From Angomonas deanei (Eukaryota; Euglenozoa; Kinetoplastea; Trypanosomatida; Trypanosomatidae): a stretch of 64,000 nt of DNA. The notes below the pieces were generated by a model, which saw only the letters and a list, made by a program, of their open reading frames with translations, had not been told where the DNA came from and made no database searches. Below are positions 10,798 through 19,516 of the stretch, piece after piece. The DNA is taken from positions 1,054,001-1,118,000 of the forward strand of contig LR877146.1 of the NCBI GenBank assembly GCA_903995115.1, given 5' to 3'. A program made the translations under genes and the position numbers. The stretch's first letter is position 1. Each line of letters starts with the position of its first letter.

Positions 10798-11340
10798 ATG
10801 TCCTTCTCTTCACTGCCGTCTGTCACGGAAACCAATGCCTACGACAGTCAAAGTCGATATCAGAGTAATGCCATCTTGTTAGAGGAACACTGCCTCCCCC
10901 AGCGGACGCCTGCTACTACCCTCACTAGTATCCTACGGCCCTCCTCCTACCTTAGTCCACTTCAACCAAAGCTACCCACCAGTGGTGGCCCCCGCCGCGG
11001 TAGTACTTCTATTGTGTTACCTGGTATGGGCACGGGTAGTGATAATGGTCTATCGGAGCATAGCACGGCGTCCTTGCTGCTGCCACCCTTGTCGGACCAC
11101 CGCCGCCGCACCGTCACGGTAGAGGCGACACCCCCAGTGAGTCATCACCGCAGGACGAACACTTATACCATAGGCGAATGGAACCCAGACACGTTTGTAG
11201 CGGGCCCTCCCCCAGAGGCGACCACACCCCCGCTGACGGCCACCAAGTCTCCCTACGAACTGTCCTCCGATGAATTTTACTCGTTGACGTCGGCGGTAAA
11301 ACTCCCACGACGATACGGTAAATTCAGTAGTTACAAGTAA
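10798..11340 (+). CDS. GKFSSYK-tail protein 4 with MSFS N-terminus
   Basis: A 180-residue protein. It opens with M-S-F-S-S-L-P-S-V-T-E-T-N-A-Y and closes with L-P-R-R-Y-G-K-F-S-S-Y-K, the clearest form of the tail. Before the tail, E-L-S-S-D-E-F-Y-S-L-T-S-A-V-K has the same acidic/hydrophobic pattern as in the proteins at 8986 and 11996. The body is Ser/Thr/Pro-rich and includes R-R-G-S and R-R-R-T sites. No signal peptide or membrane segment. The upstream frame extending to 10684 reads through the splice tract and is not used. Function unknown; the conserved ends suggest a binding or targeting role (inference). Confidence 0.75.
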   Translation: MSFSSLPSVTETNAYDSQSRYQSNAILLEEHCLPQRTPATTLTSILRPSSYLSPLQPKLPTSGGPRRGSTSIVLPGMGTGSDNGLSEHSTASLLLPPLSDHRRRTVTVEATPPVSHHRRTNTYTIGEWNPDTFVAGPPPEATTPPLTATKSPYELSSDEFYSLTSAVKLPRRYGKFSSYK

Positions 11341-11995
11341 ACATATTTGTTCCTCCGACTCGTATTTACTTTTTTTTATTATTTTACATAATAATAATTC
11401 CTCTTTTTTCTTATAAAAGTTGGAAAAGGGCCCCCTTGATAAAGAACAATAAGTTTTTTTTTGGAACCAGTTTTTTAAGTTTTCGTTTTACTTTATTTTG
11501 TTAAAGTCTCATTTTACCTTTTACGTTACTCGGGCAAATTGTCTACGACCTAAGTAACGTCTTTTTTTTTTTTTTCATTTCCTTTTTTTTTTTTTTAAAA
11601 ATTTGAACTTCAGTGTTATCTCCTTACCGCCCAGACATTACGTTGTTGTGCTCGTCGCATTGGGAGGGTCACAAAAGCTCTTTTATCTGTCGATTGCAAC
11701 AACAGTGCAAAAAAAAAAAAAAAAAGACAAACAATTAAATGCTTTAATTTTACATCCATTCAGCGTTCTCTGTTTTTTTTATATCTATAATTTTAAAAAG
11801 TGAAAACAACGTTAGATGAACGAGAATATATGGATTTCATATGCTACAACTAGTTGACGTGAAACACCGACATAGTACTACCCATCTGTCTCTCTCTCTT
11901 CGTTTAGTTTTTAGGTTTCCGCCAGTTCAGCGATTCCTTCTTGTTGTCTTCAATATATTTCTTTTATTATTATTATTATTATTATTATTGTTTTC
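11341..11995. other. Intergenic spacer with TTA microsatellite
   Basis: About 650 bases, T-rich. A (TTA) microsatellite of about nine units at 11965-11990 sits directly upstream of the next start codon. The acceptor AG is probably near 11930, before the repeat, which would put the repeat in the 5' untranslated region. Confidence 0.55.
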
Positions 11996-12523
11996 ATGTC
12001 CTTCTCCTATCATTCGATACCCTCCGTGGCGGACACCCTTGCCCCCCACGACGAGGAGAATGACACGACCCCCAATGCGACGAACCCCACGGCGGCGCAA
12101 GACAATGGGGAAGAGCGTCCCCCCATCCTCCGACTGAGCGTCACCGACGATAGAACCGACTTATCCGAGAAGGTGTACGACGACGATCCTCGCTTCTTTG
12201 CATCCACCGAGCGGGCGACCCCCCGGCGACGAGTGTCGTTCGGGAAGGACGCCAATACCCCTGTGGTGCCGAGGAACCCTCCCCCACGAGTCCGCCGCCC
12301 TCTCTCTCCGCTGACGTTACCACCCATCTTCCTCTCCTCGTTTGACCAAAGACGCGGAGGGGGTGACGCAGCGCTCGCAGCAGACCGGGGCAGCGGTCCG
12401 ACCAGCACTGCCGTCACACCGGTCACGGTGCCAAACATTGTGCTGTCCGACAGAGAAATGAACGCTCTCATGTTGTCGGTGAAACTCCCTCGTCGCCTTG
12501 GCAAGTTCATCAGTTACAAATAA
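11996..12523 (+). CDS. GKFSSYK-tail protein 5 with MSFS N-terminus
   Basis: A 175-residue protein with the same plan as its neighbours: start M-S-F-S-Y-H-S-I-P-S-V-A-D-T-L-A, tail L-P-R-R-L-G-K-F-I-S-Y-K. The pre-tail helix reads V-L-S-D-R-E-M-N-A-L-M-L-S-V-K. The middle is Pro/Arg-rich and contains P-R-R-R-V-S-F-G, a good basophilic kinase site. With the genes at 8986 and 10798 it forms the core of the family, because these three share both ends. The start follows a TTA repeat by only a few bases. Function unknown. Confidence 0.75.
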   Translation: MSFSYHSIPSVADTLAPHDEENDTTPNATNPTAAQDNGEERPPILRLSVTDDRTDLSEKVYDDDPRFFASTERATPRRRVSFGKDANTPVVPRNPPPRVRRPLSPLTLPPIFLSSFDQRRGGGDAALAADRGSGPTSTAVTPVTVPNIVLSDREMNALMLSVKLPRRLGKFISYK

Positions 12524-13221
12524 ACGAACTTTTTTTTTTTTTTCATGTTTCACCATGAAAAGGGGGCGAATTCTTTTTTCTTTTTGTTTTAAATATACCT
12601 ATACATATACTTTTTGTTTTATCAATTTTTTTGTTTTGTTTTTAGTATGCTAATATATCAGAGATCATACGTTCTGCTATAATGATTATATCCGTGTCTT
12701 TCAGGGGCCAATGCCACCCCTCAAAAAACAGTTTTCTAAGAGGAAGTGTTTTCGTTGCCAGCTGATATAGGACGATTCTATATTTTTGTAGTCATCAAAA
12801 AAAAAAAAAATTTGTGGTGTCACACATCGTTTGATCTCCTTTCAGCTTTTGCTGACTACGAATGAGAAATATAATGGACCATTTTTATAGAGATTTCAAT
12901 TCTTTTTTTTTTGTTTGTTTTATTTTGTTTTGTTTTCACTCTCTTTTCAAACGTTTTCCTTCTCACCGATTATTTCTGAGTGTCATTTTATGCGACTTGA
13001 AATCGAGCAAACGAGGTGTGAATCTCTGTTGCTGTGTGAAGGTTTGTTGCACTTTTTAGCTGTCAAAATTTCTCCCTCTTTTTTTTCCTTTTTCTGTTTT
13101 TCTTATTGTAGTGGTGTTCGCAATCATCCGAAAGTAGTCAACACCCATTTTTCACTGTAGGAAACTCCCATACACGCATCACCACTTTATTATTATTATC
13201 TTGATAAAAACGATCGTCACC
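12524..13221. other. Intergenic spacer
   Basis: About 700 bases, A/T-rich with several homopolymers. Frames at 12862-13160 are Phe-rich translations of T runs. Nothing else supported. Confidence 0.55.
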
Positions 13222-13497
13222 ATGTCCCAGGGTGATCAGCGCTTCTCACAGGTGTCTCTCAATCCCCAAACGAACTTTAACAGTTCCCGTACGAGTGAGA
13301 AAAGTTTTGCCAGTTCGAACAGTTTTCCAAAAGTGTCGTTTGTAGACCGTCGCGCTTCGTTTGATGTGCATGGTAAGAAACACAATCGACAGTCCCTCGT
13401 CAATGAGGGCAGACGGCGCCGTCCGACCTCTCACTTTGATTTGGAGTCGTCCTCCGATGAAGAAACGGATTTTGATAATTCGGTGAACGTCATGTAG
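13222..13497 (+). CDS. Small hydrophilic protein, unknown function
   Basis: A 91-residue Ser/Asn/Arg-rich protein. It starts M-S-Q-G-D-Q-R-F-S-Q and ends in an acidic stretch (S-S-S-D-E-E-T-D-F-D) followed by N-S-V-N-V-M. It carries D-R-R-A-S-F, a basophilic kinase site resembling R-R-R-V-S-F in the protein at 11996, and a run of four Arg. The final V-N-V-M recalls the V-K-V-V-M end of the gene at 22931, which may be chance. The ATG at 13222 is used; the in-frame codons before it have no ATG. Small size and composition fit the neighbouring island proteins. Function unknown. Confidence 0.55.
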   Translation: MSQGDQRFSQVSLNPQTNFNSSRTSEKSFASSNSFPKVSFVDRRASFDVHGKKHNRQSLVNEGRRRRPTSHFDLESSSDEETDFDNSVNVM

Positions 13498-14513
13498 AAA
13501 ATAATAATAATAATAACAAAAGTGGAAAAATAATGAGCGATCTTTTTTTTTTTTTAATTTTAATATATTTTATTGAAAAATACATACCACCGTCACCATA
13601 ACTTAAACAAAAAAAAGTGAAACCTTTGATGTTGGCTCAGAGGTGTCTCTGTGCCACGGAAAATAGATTCACTTGGGGTCCATCCCAGTCGTTTAGGTGT
13701 GACATGTGTAGATGTAATCTAAAAAAAAATGTACAAAAAAAAAAAATGTACAACGTGCGTCACGGTCTACCATTCTCTCAAGAAGAGTCTGTCGTACTAG
13801 TGCGTCTCGTGTCATTGTCGTTTAGGATGTGCAGTAGGGATGCACATGGAAAAAAAAAAAAAAAATTGATGTCTTCTAACTCATTTATTTAAGCCTGTTA
13901 TTGTGAAAAACAATTTTTTTACTACTAAGCATTTTTTTTTTCATTATTATTCAGTTTCTTTTTGTATTTTTTTCATGTAGCATTAAGAAACCCCTTTTCC
14001 TTCATTTTGAATCATTCCTATATTTTTACTCTTCTATAATGTCTTTTATTAATATTCTTTTTCCATTTATTTCTAGCATAATCAATTTGATTTTTATTAT
14101 TTAAGTGGTTCGACGCTGACCTTTTCGTTTTCTCGTGTGTTATTGTTGCTCAATATTTTCTCTCCTCCATCTCCATCAAGAAATTTTTTTTTTTTTAATT
14201 ATAGTTTTTTGTTTTCCCTCGGAAGAGGTGTTTATAGTGTTTTTTGACGTACAGAAGAAACCATTTCTAAAAATAGAAAAGTTTTTTTTTGGAATTCATT
14301 CTCCTTTTTTTTTTTTTTTTTTACACCCCTCTTCCTCCCCCTTTTCTAGTGCGTTGCACTAAACACCAAATAAATATATAACAACAGGCAGTTCAGTAAT
14401 AATAATAATAATAATAAGTAGTGTCCTCTCTACTTTCGCCTGATTTTTTTTTTTTTCAGTTTTTTTAGAACCCTAACACCACTTTATATATATATAAAAC
14501 AGCGCTGCCCAGT
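13498..14513. other. Intergenic spacer with AAT repeats and an A-rich island
   Basis: About 1 kb. AAT/ATA microsatellites lie at 13501-13516 and 14398-14417. Between about 13620 and 13855 there is a less A/T-rich patch interrupted by A runs, the opposite of the T runs usual here. The sequence GTCGTTTAGG occurs twice in it (near 13688 and 13817). A short frame across it (13629-13892) has poly-Lys from the A runs and is not convincing. Possible non-coding RNA or relic, unproven. Confidence 0.4.
14451..14468 (+). promoter_or_regulatory. Probable spliced-leader acceptor sites
   Basis: Two successive T tracts end in CAG (AG 14458-14459) and TAG (AG 14467-14468), about 50 bases before ATG 14514. 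Confidence 0.45.
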
Positions 14514-15311
14514 ATGTCGTCCCAAGAAAACTCTCCCCACACCTTAGAGCAGGGAGACCACAGCAGTAGTCCTCATAACTACTCCATCAATCAAGATAGT
14601 ATTAACCTCTACTTTCACAAAAAGTGTTTCTCTCCCCGCCAAGTGGTGGAGATGGCCGACGTCCTTCCGACGAACCCCCCACGGCCGCCGACCCTACCGC
14701 CACTGACCCCGGAGTCACGGAAAGCAACGCCCCAACTGATGGCCTTCGCCCCTGTCCTCCCTACCCCAACCTCGAACGGCAGCAGTCCTTACTCCCTCTC
14801 TTCGAATAAACGCAGCGGCAATGCGATTAACCCACCGATACTGCCACCGGTGGAGGAGGCCTACTACTACCACAAGACGAAAGGCGCCACCACCACCCGA
14901 CATGAAACCCCTTTATCGGAGAATGTGATGGCGTATCAAAATGTACGAGACAGTGTGGATTGGTTTTTGAGCAATGGCGTCATTCGGAAGGAAAACAACT
15001 TTTCCTTTTATAATTTGAGTTATTATGAACCCCTGACGGAGTTGACCGACCACATGAGCAGAGGTGCCTCCCCACACTCTCCGGGCGAGGCGAACCGTGC
15101 CCCACGTCGCTTCACCTTTCACTCTGCCATCTACACCGATGAGAGTGACAAGACCACGGAGAAGAGGGCGATCCCTGCCTCTCCTTTTTCATTAATGCAG
15201 CAGCGACAGGCGGAGAAGCAAGCCAAAGAGATGGCCAACCATGAGCCCTACACCCCGTTTGTACTACCCACCATCAGTCAAACCTACGAGCCAGACGAGT
15301 ACGACCTATAA
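14514..15311 (+). CDS. Low-complexity protein with RRFxFHSA motif, unknown function
   Basis: A 265-residue Ser/Pro-rich protein. Its R-R-F-T-F-H-S-A-I-Y block (near residue 198) and its S-I-N-L-Y-F-H-K-K-C block (near residue 30) match the same two elements in the protein at 2684, so the two are paralogues. A central segment around residues 140-170 is more structured (aromatic and hydrophobic, with N-N-F-S-F-Y-N-L-S-Y-Y). The end is acidic (P-D-E-Y-D-L), compared with N-T-D-E-L in the paralogue. No signal peptide or membrane segment. It lies just upstream of the transporter pair. Function unknown. Confidence 0.7.
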   Translation: MSSQENSPHTLEQGDHSSSPHNYSINQDSINLYFHKKCFSPRQVVEMADVLPTNPPRPPTLPPLTPESRKATPQLMAFAPVLPTPTSNGSSPYSLSSNKRSGNAINPPILPPVEEAYYYHKTKGATTTRHETPLSENVMAYQNVRDSVDWFLSNGVIRKENNFSFYNLSYYEPLTELTDHMSRGASPHSPGEANRAPRRFTFHSAIYTDESDKTTEKRAIPASPFSLMQQRQAEKQAKEMANHEPYTPFVLPTISQTYEPDEYDL

Positions 15312-15815
15312 AAAACAAAATAGCATAGTAAAAGTGACGAGTTATCCATCTGAGTGCTCTTAACCAATTCGATTAAATACTATGTGCTTTAATTTCTGGG
15401 ATCTAAAACAATCCCCTTTTTTTTCTCTCTGATTTTTTTTTTTTTTAATTTTTCAATTTTTGTGTGTGTACCCCGTTTTTTAAAACTACTATACTTTTCA
15501 TTTGTTGTTGTCGCTTTCAAATGATATCATTCATTATTATATATTCCCCTTTTTTTTTTCGACTTCTTTTCCTTGTTTATAAAAATAACCCTTTTTCCTA
15601 ATTATAATTTTATTTGGTGTTACATTGTTATGAAGTGTTTATATATGATAAAAGTATAGTTTTGCTTATTGTGGTGTCGTCTTCTTTTGGCAGCGTTTGC
15701 CGTATCTCTCTATGGTACTCTGTTACACAACACTTCCCCTTCTTTCTGTCTTCGTAGAAACTTGTAGGTTTGTTTTTTTGCTTTACTTTATTTATTTTAT
15801 TTTTCTTCCGACTCC
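15312..15815. other. Intergenic spacer
   Basis: About 500 bases, T-rich, no gene supported. Confidence 0.6.
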
Positions 15816-18800
15816 ATGTCGAAGCCTAGCTCCCGACGCCCCTCTCAGAACAACACCCCCATCCACTCCGCCACCAACCGTCGCCGCAACACGCTGGAGA
15901 ACTCCACCGACCAGGACCCCTTATTACTATCCGGCAGGGAAAGTAGCAGTGTGCGGGTCCCTCTTCAGAGTGATCAGATCGCCAGTCTTCTAAAGTTGGG
16001 GGATGGGTTCGCCCTTACGTTTACCCCGCAGAACAGTGCACCGGCCTCCCCGCTGACGGTCCCCAACCGACGACAGAGTGGCCCTAGTGCCTTCCCAGAC
16101 TCTGCCTCCCCTCGAGCGAAGAGTCGTCCTACCGACGCCGCTGGGCACACCCTGCCGCTGGGGATCACGAACAAGGCTAAAGAAGAAAAAGGAGGGCCAC
16201 TCGAAATCCACACCCCACCGCCGCCGCCACCGTTAGAGGCCTGCCAGGCAGGAGAGGACTCCATGGAGGTAACGGTGAACAACAACAGTTTCTTGGACTT
16301 CAAAAAGCGCAAGAGCTACGCGGAGGAACCCCTCATCCCGACAGAGGTGTATCAGACCCCCACCGGTAAAGGAGAGAACATGGTGTTCGTGTCGGAGCCG
16401 CACAAGAAGGTGAAGTTTTCTCCCTCGACGAAGAATCCGCCGGAGGAGTACCCGGTGCGAGCACCGGACCCGTCATCCGGGACGCACTTTATGCCGACAG
16501 TGGTGCAAGTGCCCAATGAGCCGCAGGGAGAGGACGCCGTTGCCAGTATGACCGGAGCGCCGGTGCTCATCTACCCCAAGAAAATCGACAACATGTACCG
16601 TTTTCGCATTCTCTTTGCCGGTCTGTGTTTGTTTGTGGTGTCCAGCTTGCAAGGCTTACATGCCCTGTTTGGCCTCATGCTCCTCGACAAAATGTTTAAA
16701 TATTCTCTCACAGAGTCGATTAACATTTACACCTGCGGCGCGGCGTTCGGTATGTTTGTGTTTCCCTTTGGTGTTCTGTACGACTTCTTTGGTCCACGAC
16801 CCGGTATCGCCATCGCTACTGCCATGATGATTGCCGCGGAGGTGTGTCTGGCGCTTGCCTTCAAAGGAACCATCACCCCTACGCCCACTAAAATTGCTAT
16901 CTTTTATGCCCTCATGAGTTGGGGTTGTTACACGCTGGATGTGACGGTCCTCCCCGCCGTCCTCACCCACATGCCGCGTGATAGAGGTCAGCCGACTGGT
17001 CTGCTCAAGACCTTTTCTGGCCTTGGCGCCTCCTTCATCTCGTGCCTCTACCGTGGTTTCTTTACTAGTGTTGGCAACAAGCTGAATGACCCGTTCAGTG
17101 CGCTCATGTGGTTCTGTCTGGCACTCACGGCGCTGGTGGGTCTTGTTTGTATCTGGTACATGCACGATGCCCCGTATGTGGTGACACGAGCGGAACAGTT
17201 CATGGCGAAGCGAGTCGTGAAAAAGAAGATTAACAAGGAAAAGAAGGAGTACACCCCCGATGAAGTGGAAAAGAACGAAACCGCCTTTAATGAGTTACTG
17301 AAGTTACGCCTCAAAAAGTACCTTATCCGCAATCGTTACATGGCCCAGCTGATGCCCAAACGACGGTACAACATTGTCACCATTATTCTCGTTCTGTTGA
17401 ACTTTTACCTCACCATTCAAGCGATTTGCGCCGCCTTCTTTGCCGACGAGATGACCCCCGGTAAGTACAGAGGGATTGCCATTGGGGCGATCGTCATTGT
17501 CGTCCTCCTCGTCATTCTGGTGATTCCCATCCGCGCCATCGACGAGCCCTCTCCGCAGGACGAGGAGGTGGTGGGGAAGGCGAAGGCACAGGAGCAAAAA
17601 CTGCGGGAGAAGAAGGAGGAGCGCCTGCTGGAGGAGTACAAGTCGGAAAAGCGAGAAAGACGTCGGTCGGAGCGGTTGACGAGTACACAGAATGTGGGCA
17701 ACGCCGACGACGACGATGAGGACGATGTGGTCTACCTTGAGCCAGACAGCGCCGTCCGCCGAGAGCGTCTCACCGCGACGGAGGACAGCGCCACCCGACG
17801 AAAGATGAAGGACAGCAAAGAAAACAGCATGGTGGTGAAGAATGTCACCAACATTGACCGTGAGACGACTTTGATGGAGCTCGAGGTGGACGACATTTCG
17901 GCCGGTTTCTCCAGGACGACGCGCACCGGTAACGGCAACCCACTCGACCTCAGCGTCGGCCCTGGTGGTCTGCTGTCCCTGTCGACCAGCGACAACTACT
18001 CCTACTACGACGATAGTGTCCCCAACCCCGCCGCGATTGCCCTTTCTGCCTCTCTGCGGTATACCAACTCTCGCCAGACGAGCGACTACCCCGAGAATCC
18101 ACTGTCCGGTGGCAATGAGTTACAACAGGAATCTAGCGGTACCCTGCAGGTGGTGGCCCAGCCGTCCTCCTCCTACGACAACCCCTACATTGAGTCCATT
18201 AACGTGTGTGGTGAGATGTTCGTCGCGCCGGTGTACCGCTCTTCCTTTCTCAAGAGTTTGACCTACATTGACATTTACCTTCTAGGGTACACGACACTGG
18301 TGATGTGGGGCATTGGACTGACCACGACCGCCAACTATAATATTTACATCATGTTAATGGCGCGAGACCTAAAGATGGACTACAAAATGTACATTCTGTT
18401 TTCCGCCATGTCTGGTGTGTTTGTCGCCGGTGGTCGAGTCTTTATTGGCGTGTGGGAACGTATTACAATGATTCTCAAACAAAAGAAGGGTATTTACATC
18501 ACCGCCACCGCCGTCTACCCCGTCTGCTCCATTCTGATGTTGATCGGCACCGTCTTGTGGGCCGCGCTCCCTGGAAAGTATATTCTCGTCATGTCGTACC
18601 TCTTTACTAGCGCCGCCTACGGCGCCTCCACGTCCGTCACACCGTATGTCATTACCGCCATCTTTGAGAAGGATATTGGTACGCACTACGGCTTCTGTTT
18701 CCTGGGGGCCGCGATTGGGATGGTCATCTTCTACCGCGTGCTGTTCTACGAGCTGTACTTGAAGGAGGCCATCGAGTATCCGCCTCAGTTGGGTTTTGTG

Positions 18801-19016
18801 GGCAAACGGTGCATTGGCAAGCGGGTCTGTCTCAACAACACACTCATTGCGTACAACCTCTTTACTGCCAGCGCCGTTGTCACCTCCTTTTGGCTGCACT
18901 TTCGGTATAAACAACTGGTGACAGGAAAAGTATCGGCGCCGAAACGAATCTTCTTTCCCGTTTTGAAAAGGATATTTTGCTGTTCGTGCTGCAAGAAGGA
19001 TACGGCGGCGTCGTAA
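15816..19016 (+). CDS. Nodulin-like major facilitator superfamily transporter, large form
   Basis: A 1066-residue polytopic membrane protein. A hydrophilic N-terminal region of about 255 residues is followed by the first transmembrane block (from about residue 258), with F-G-P-R-P-G after an early helix and M-P-R-D-R-G-Q-P-T-G in a loop, both typical of nodulin-like MFS proteins. A long charged loop separates a helix pair (about 518-577) from the second block (about 820-1045). The family includes trypanosomatid and plant proteins of mostly unknown substrate. An E-V-T-V-N-N-N-S-F motif near residue 150 followed by P-L-I-P-T-E-V-Y-Q recurs in the next gene. Long cytosolic parts may serve regulation. 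The substrate cannot be read from the sequence. Confidence 0.85.
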   Translation: MSKPSSRRPSQNNTPIHSATNRRRNTLENSTDQDPLLLSGRESSSVRVPLQSDQIASLLKLGDGFALTFTPQNSAPASPLTVPNRRQSGPSAFPDSASPRAKSRPTDAAGHTLPLGITNKAKEEKGGPLEIHTPPPPPPLEACQAGEDSMEVTVNNNSFLDFKKRKSYAEEPLIPTEVYQTPTGKGENMVFVSEPHKKVKFSPSTKNPPEEYPVRAPDPSSGTHFMPTVVQVPNEPQGEDAVASMTGAPVLIYPKKIDNMYRFRILFAGLCLFVVSSLQGLHALFGLMLLDKMFKYSLTESINIYTCGAAFGMFVFPFGVLYDFFGPRPGIAIATAMMIAAEVCLALAFKGTITPTPTKIAIFYALMSWGCYTLDVTVLPAVLTHMPRDRGQPTGLLKTFSGLGASFISCLYRGFFTSVGNKLNDPFSALMWFCLALTALVGLVCIWYMHDAPYVVTRAEQFMAKRVVKKKINKEKKEYTPDEVEKNETAFNELLKLRLKKYLIRNRYMAQLMPKRRYNIVTIILVLLNFYLTIQAICAAFFADEMTPGKYRGIAIGAIVIVVLLVILVIPIRAIDEPSPQDEEVVGKAKAQEQKLREKKEERLLEEYKSEKRERRRSERLTSTQNVGNADDDDEDDVVYLEPDSAVRRERLTATEDSATRRKMKDSKENSMVVKNVTNIDRETTLMELEVDDISAGFSRTTRTGNGNPLDLSVGPGGLLSLSTSDNYSYYDDSVPNPAAIALSASLRYTNSRQTSDYPENPLSGGNELQQESSGTLQVVAQPSSSYDNPYIESINVCGEMFVAPVYRSSFLKSLTYIDIYLLGYTTLVMWGIGLTTTANYNIYIMLMARDLKMDYKMYILFSAMSGVFVAGGRVFIGVWERITMILKQKKGIYITATAVYPVCSILMLIGTVLWAALPGKYILVMSYLFTSAAYGASTSVTPYVITAIFEKDIGTHYGFCFLGAAIGMVIFYRVLFYELYLKEAIEYPPQLGFVGKRCIGKRVCLNNTLIAYNLFTASAVVTSFWLHFRYKQLVTGKVSAPKRIFFPVLKRIFCCSCCKKDTAAS

Positions 19017-19516
19017 GGACACAGGTCACGTTGTACCGCACGGAGAATAGGGACGTTTTCCTTGTCAAACAAATGGACTGTTTTCGCTTGTGAGTGTTTG
19101 TAGAACCTCCGTTTTGCTTTTTTTATGTTATGTTTATAGCTTTATTCGTTGACGTTGAATGTAAATACTATAGCGAGCGTTTTGTTTTCGTGGTAAATAC
19201 CATGAATAACAAGACAGCGAAATTTTTTTTTTTAAAAAAAAAGTAATAATAATGGAAAAGCATTAATAATGAAAGGCAAAAAGAAATCGTTAGTTGTTAT
19301 CTTTTTTTCTTTTATTTGCGTTAGTAATATCTATACCTTCCCTGAAGTTGACCACTGTTTTTTTGTTTCTCATCAGTTTACACAGAAAGAAACAAAAAGA
19401 AAGGTATTGCGGTTTTTAACAAACGGATCACCTTCTTTCCTCCCTACTTCTATTACAGTAGTTGTGCCATAAGAGACACACACCTTTTTTTTTTTTTTTT
19501 TCATTGAGCTACTCCC
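19017..19516. other. Intergenic spacer
   Basis: About 500 bases with T and A runs; ends in a T tract and AG at 19507-19508, nine bases before the next ATG, a good trans-splice acceptor. Confidence 0.6.
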
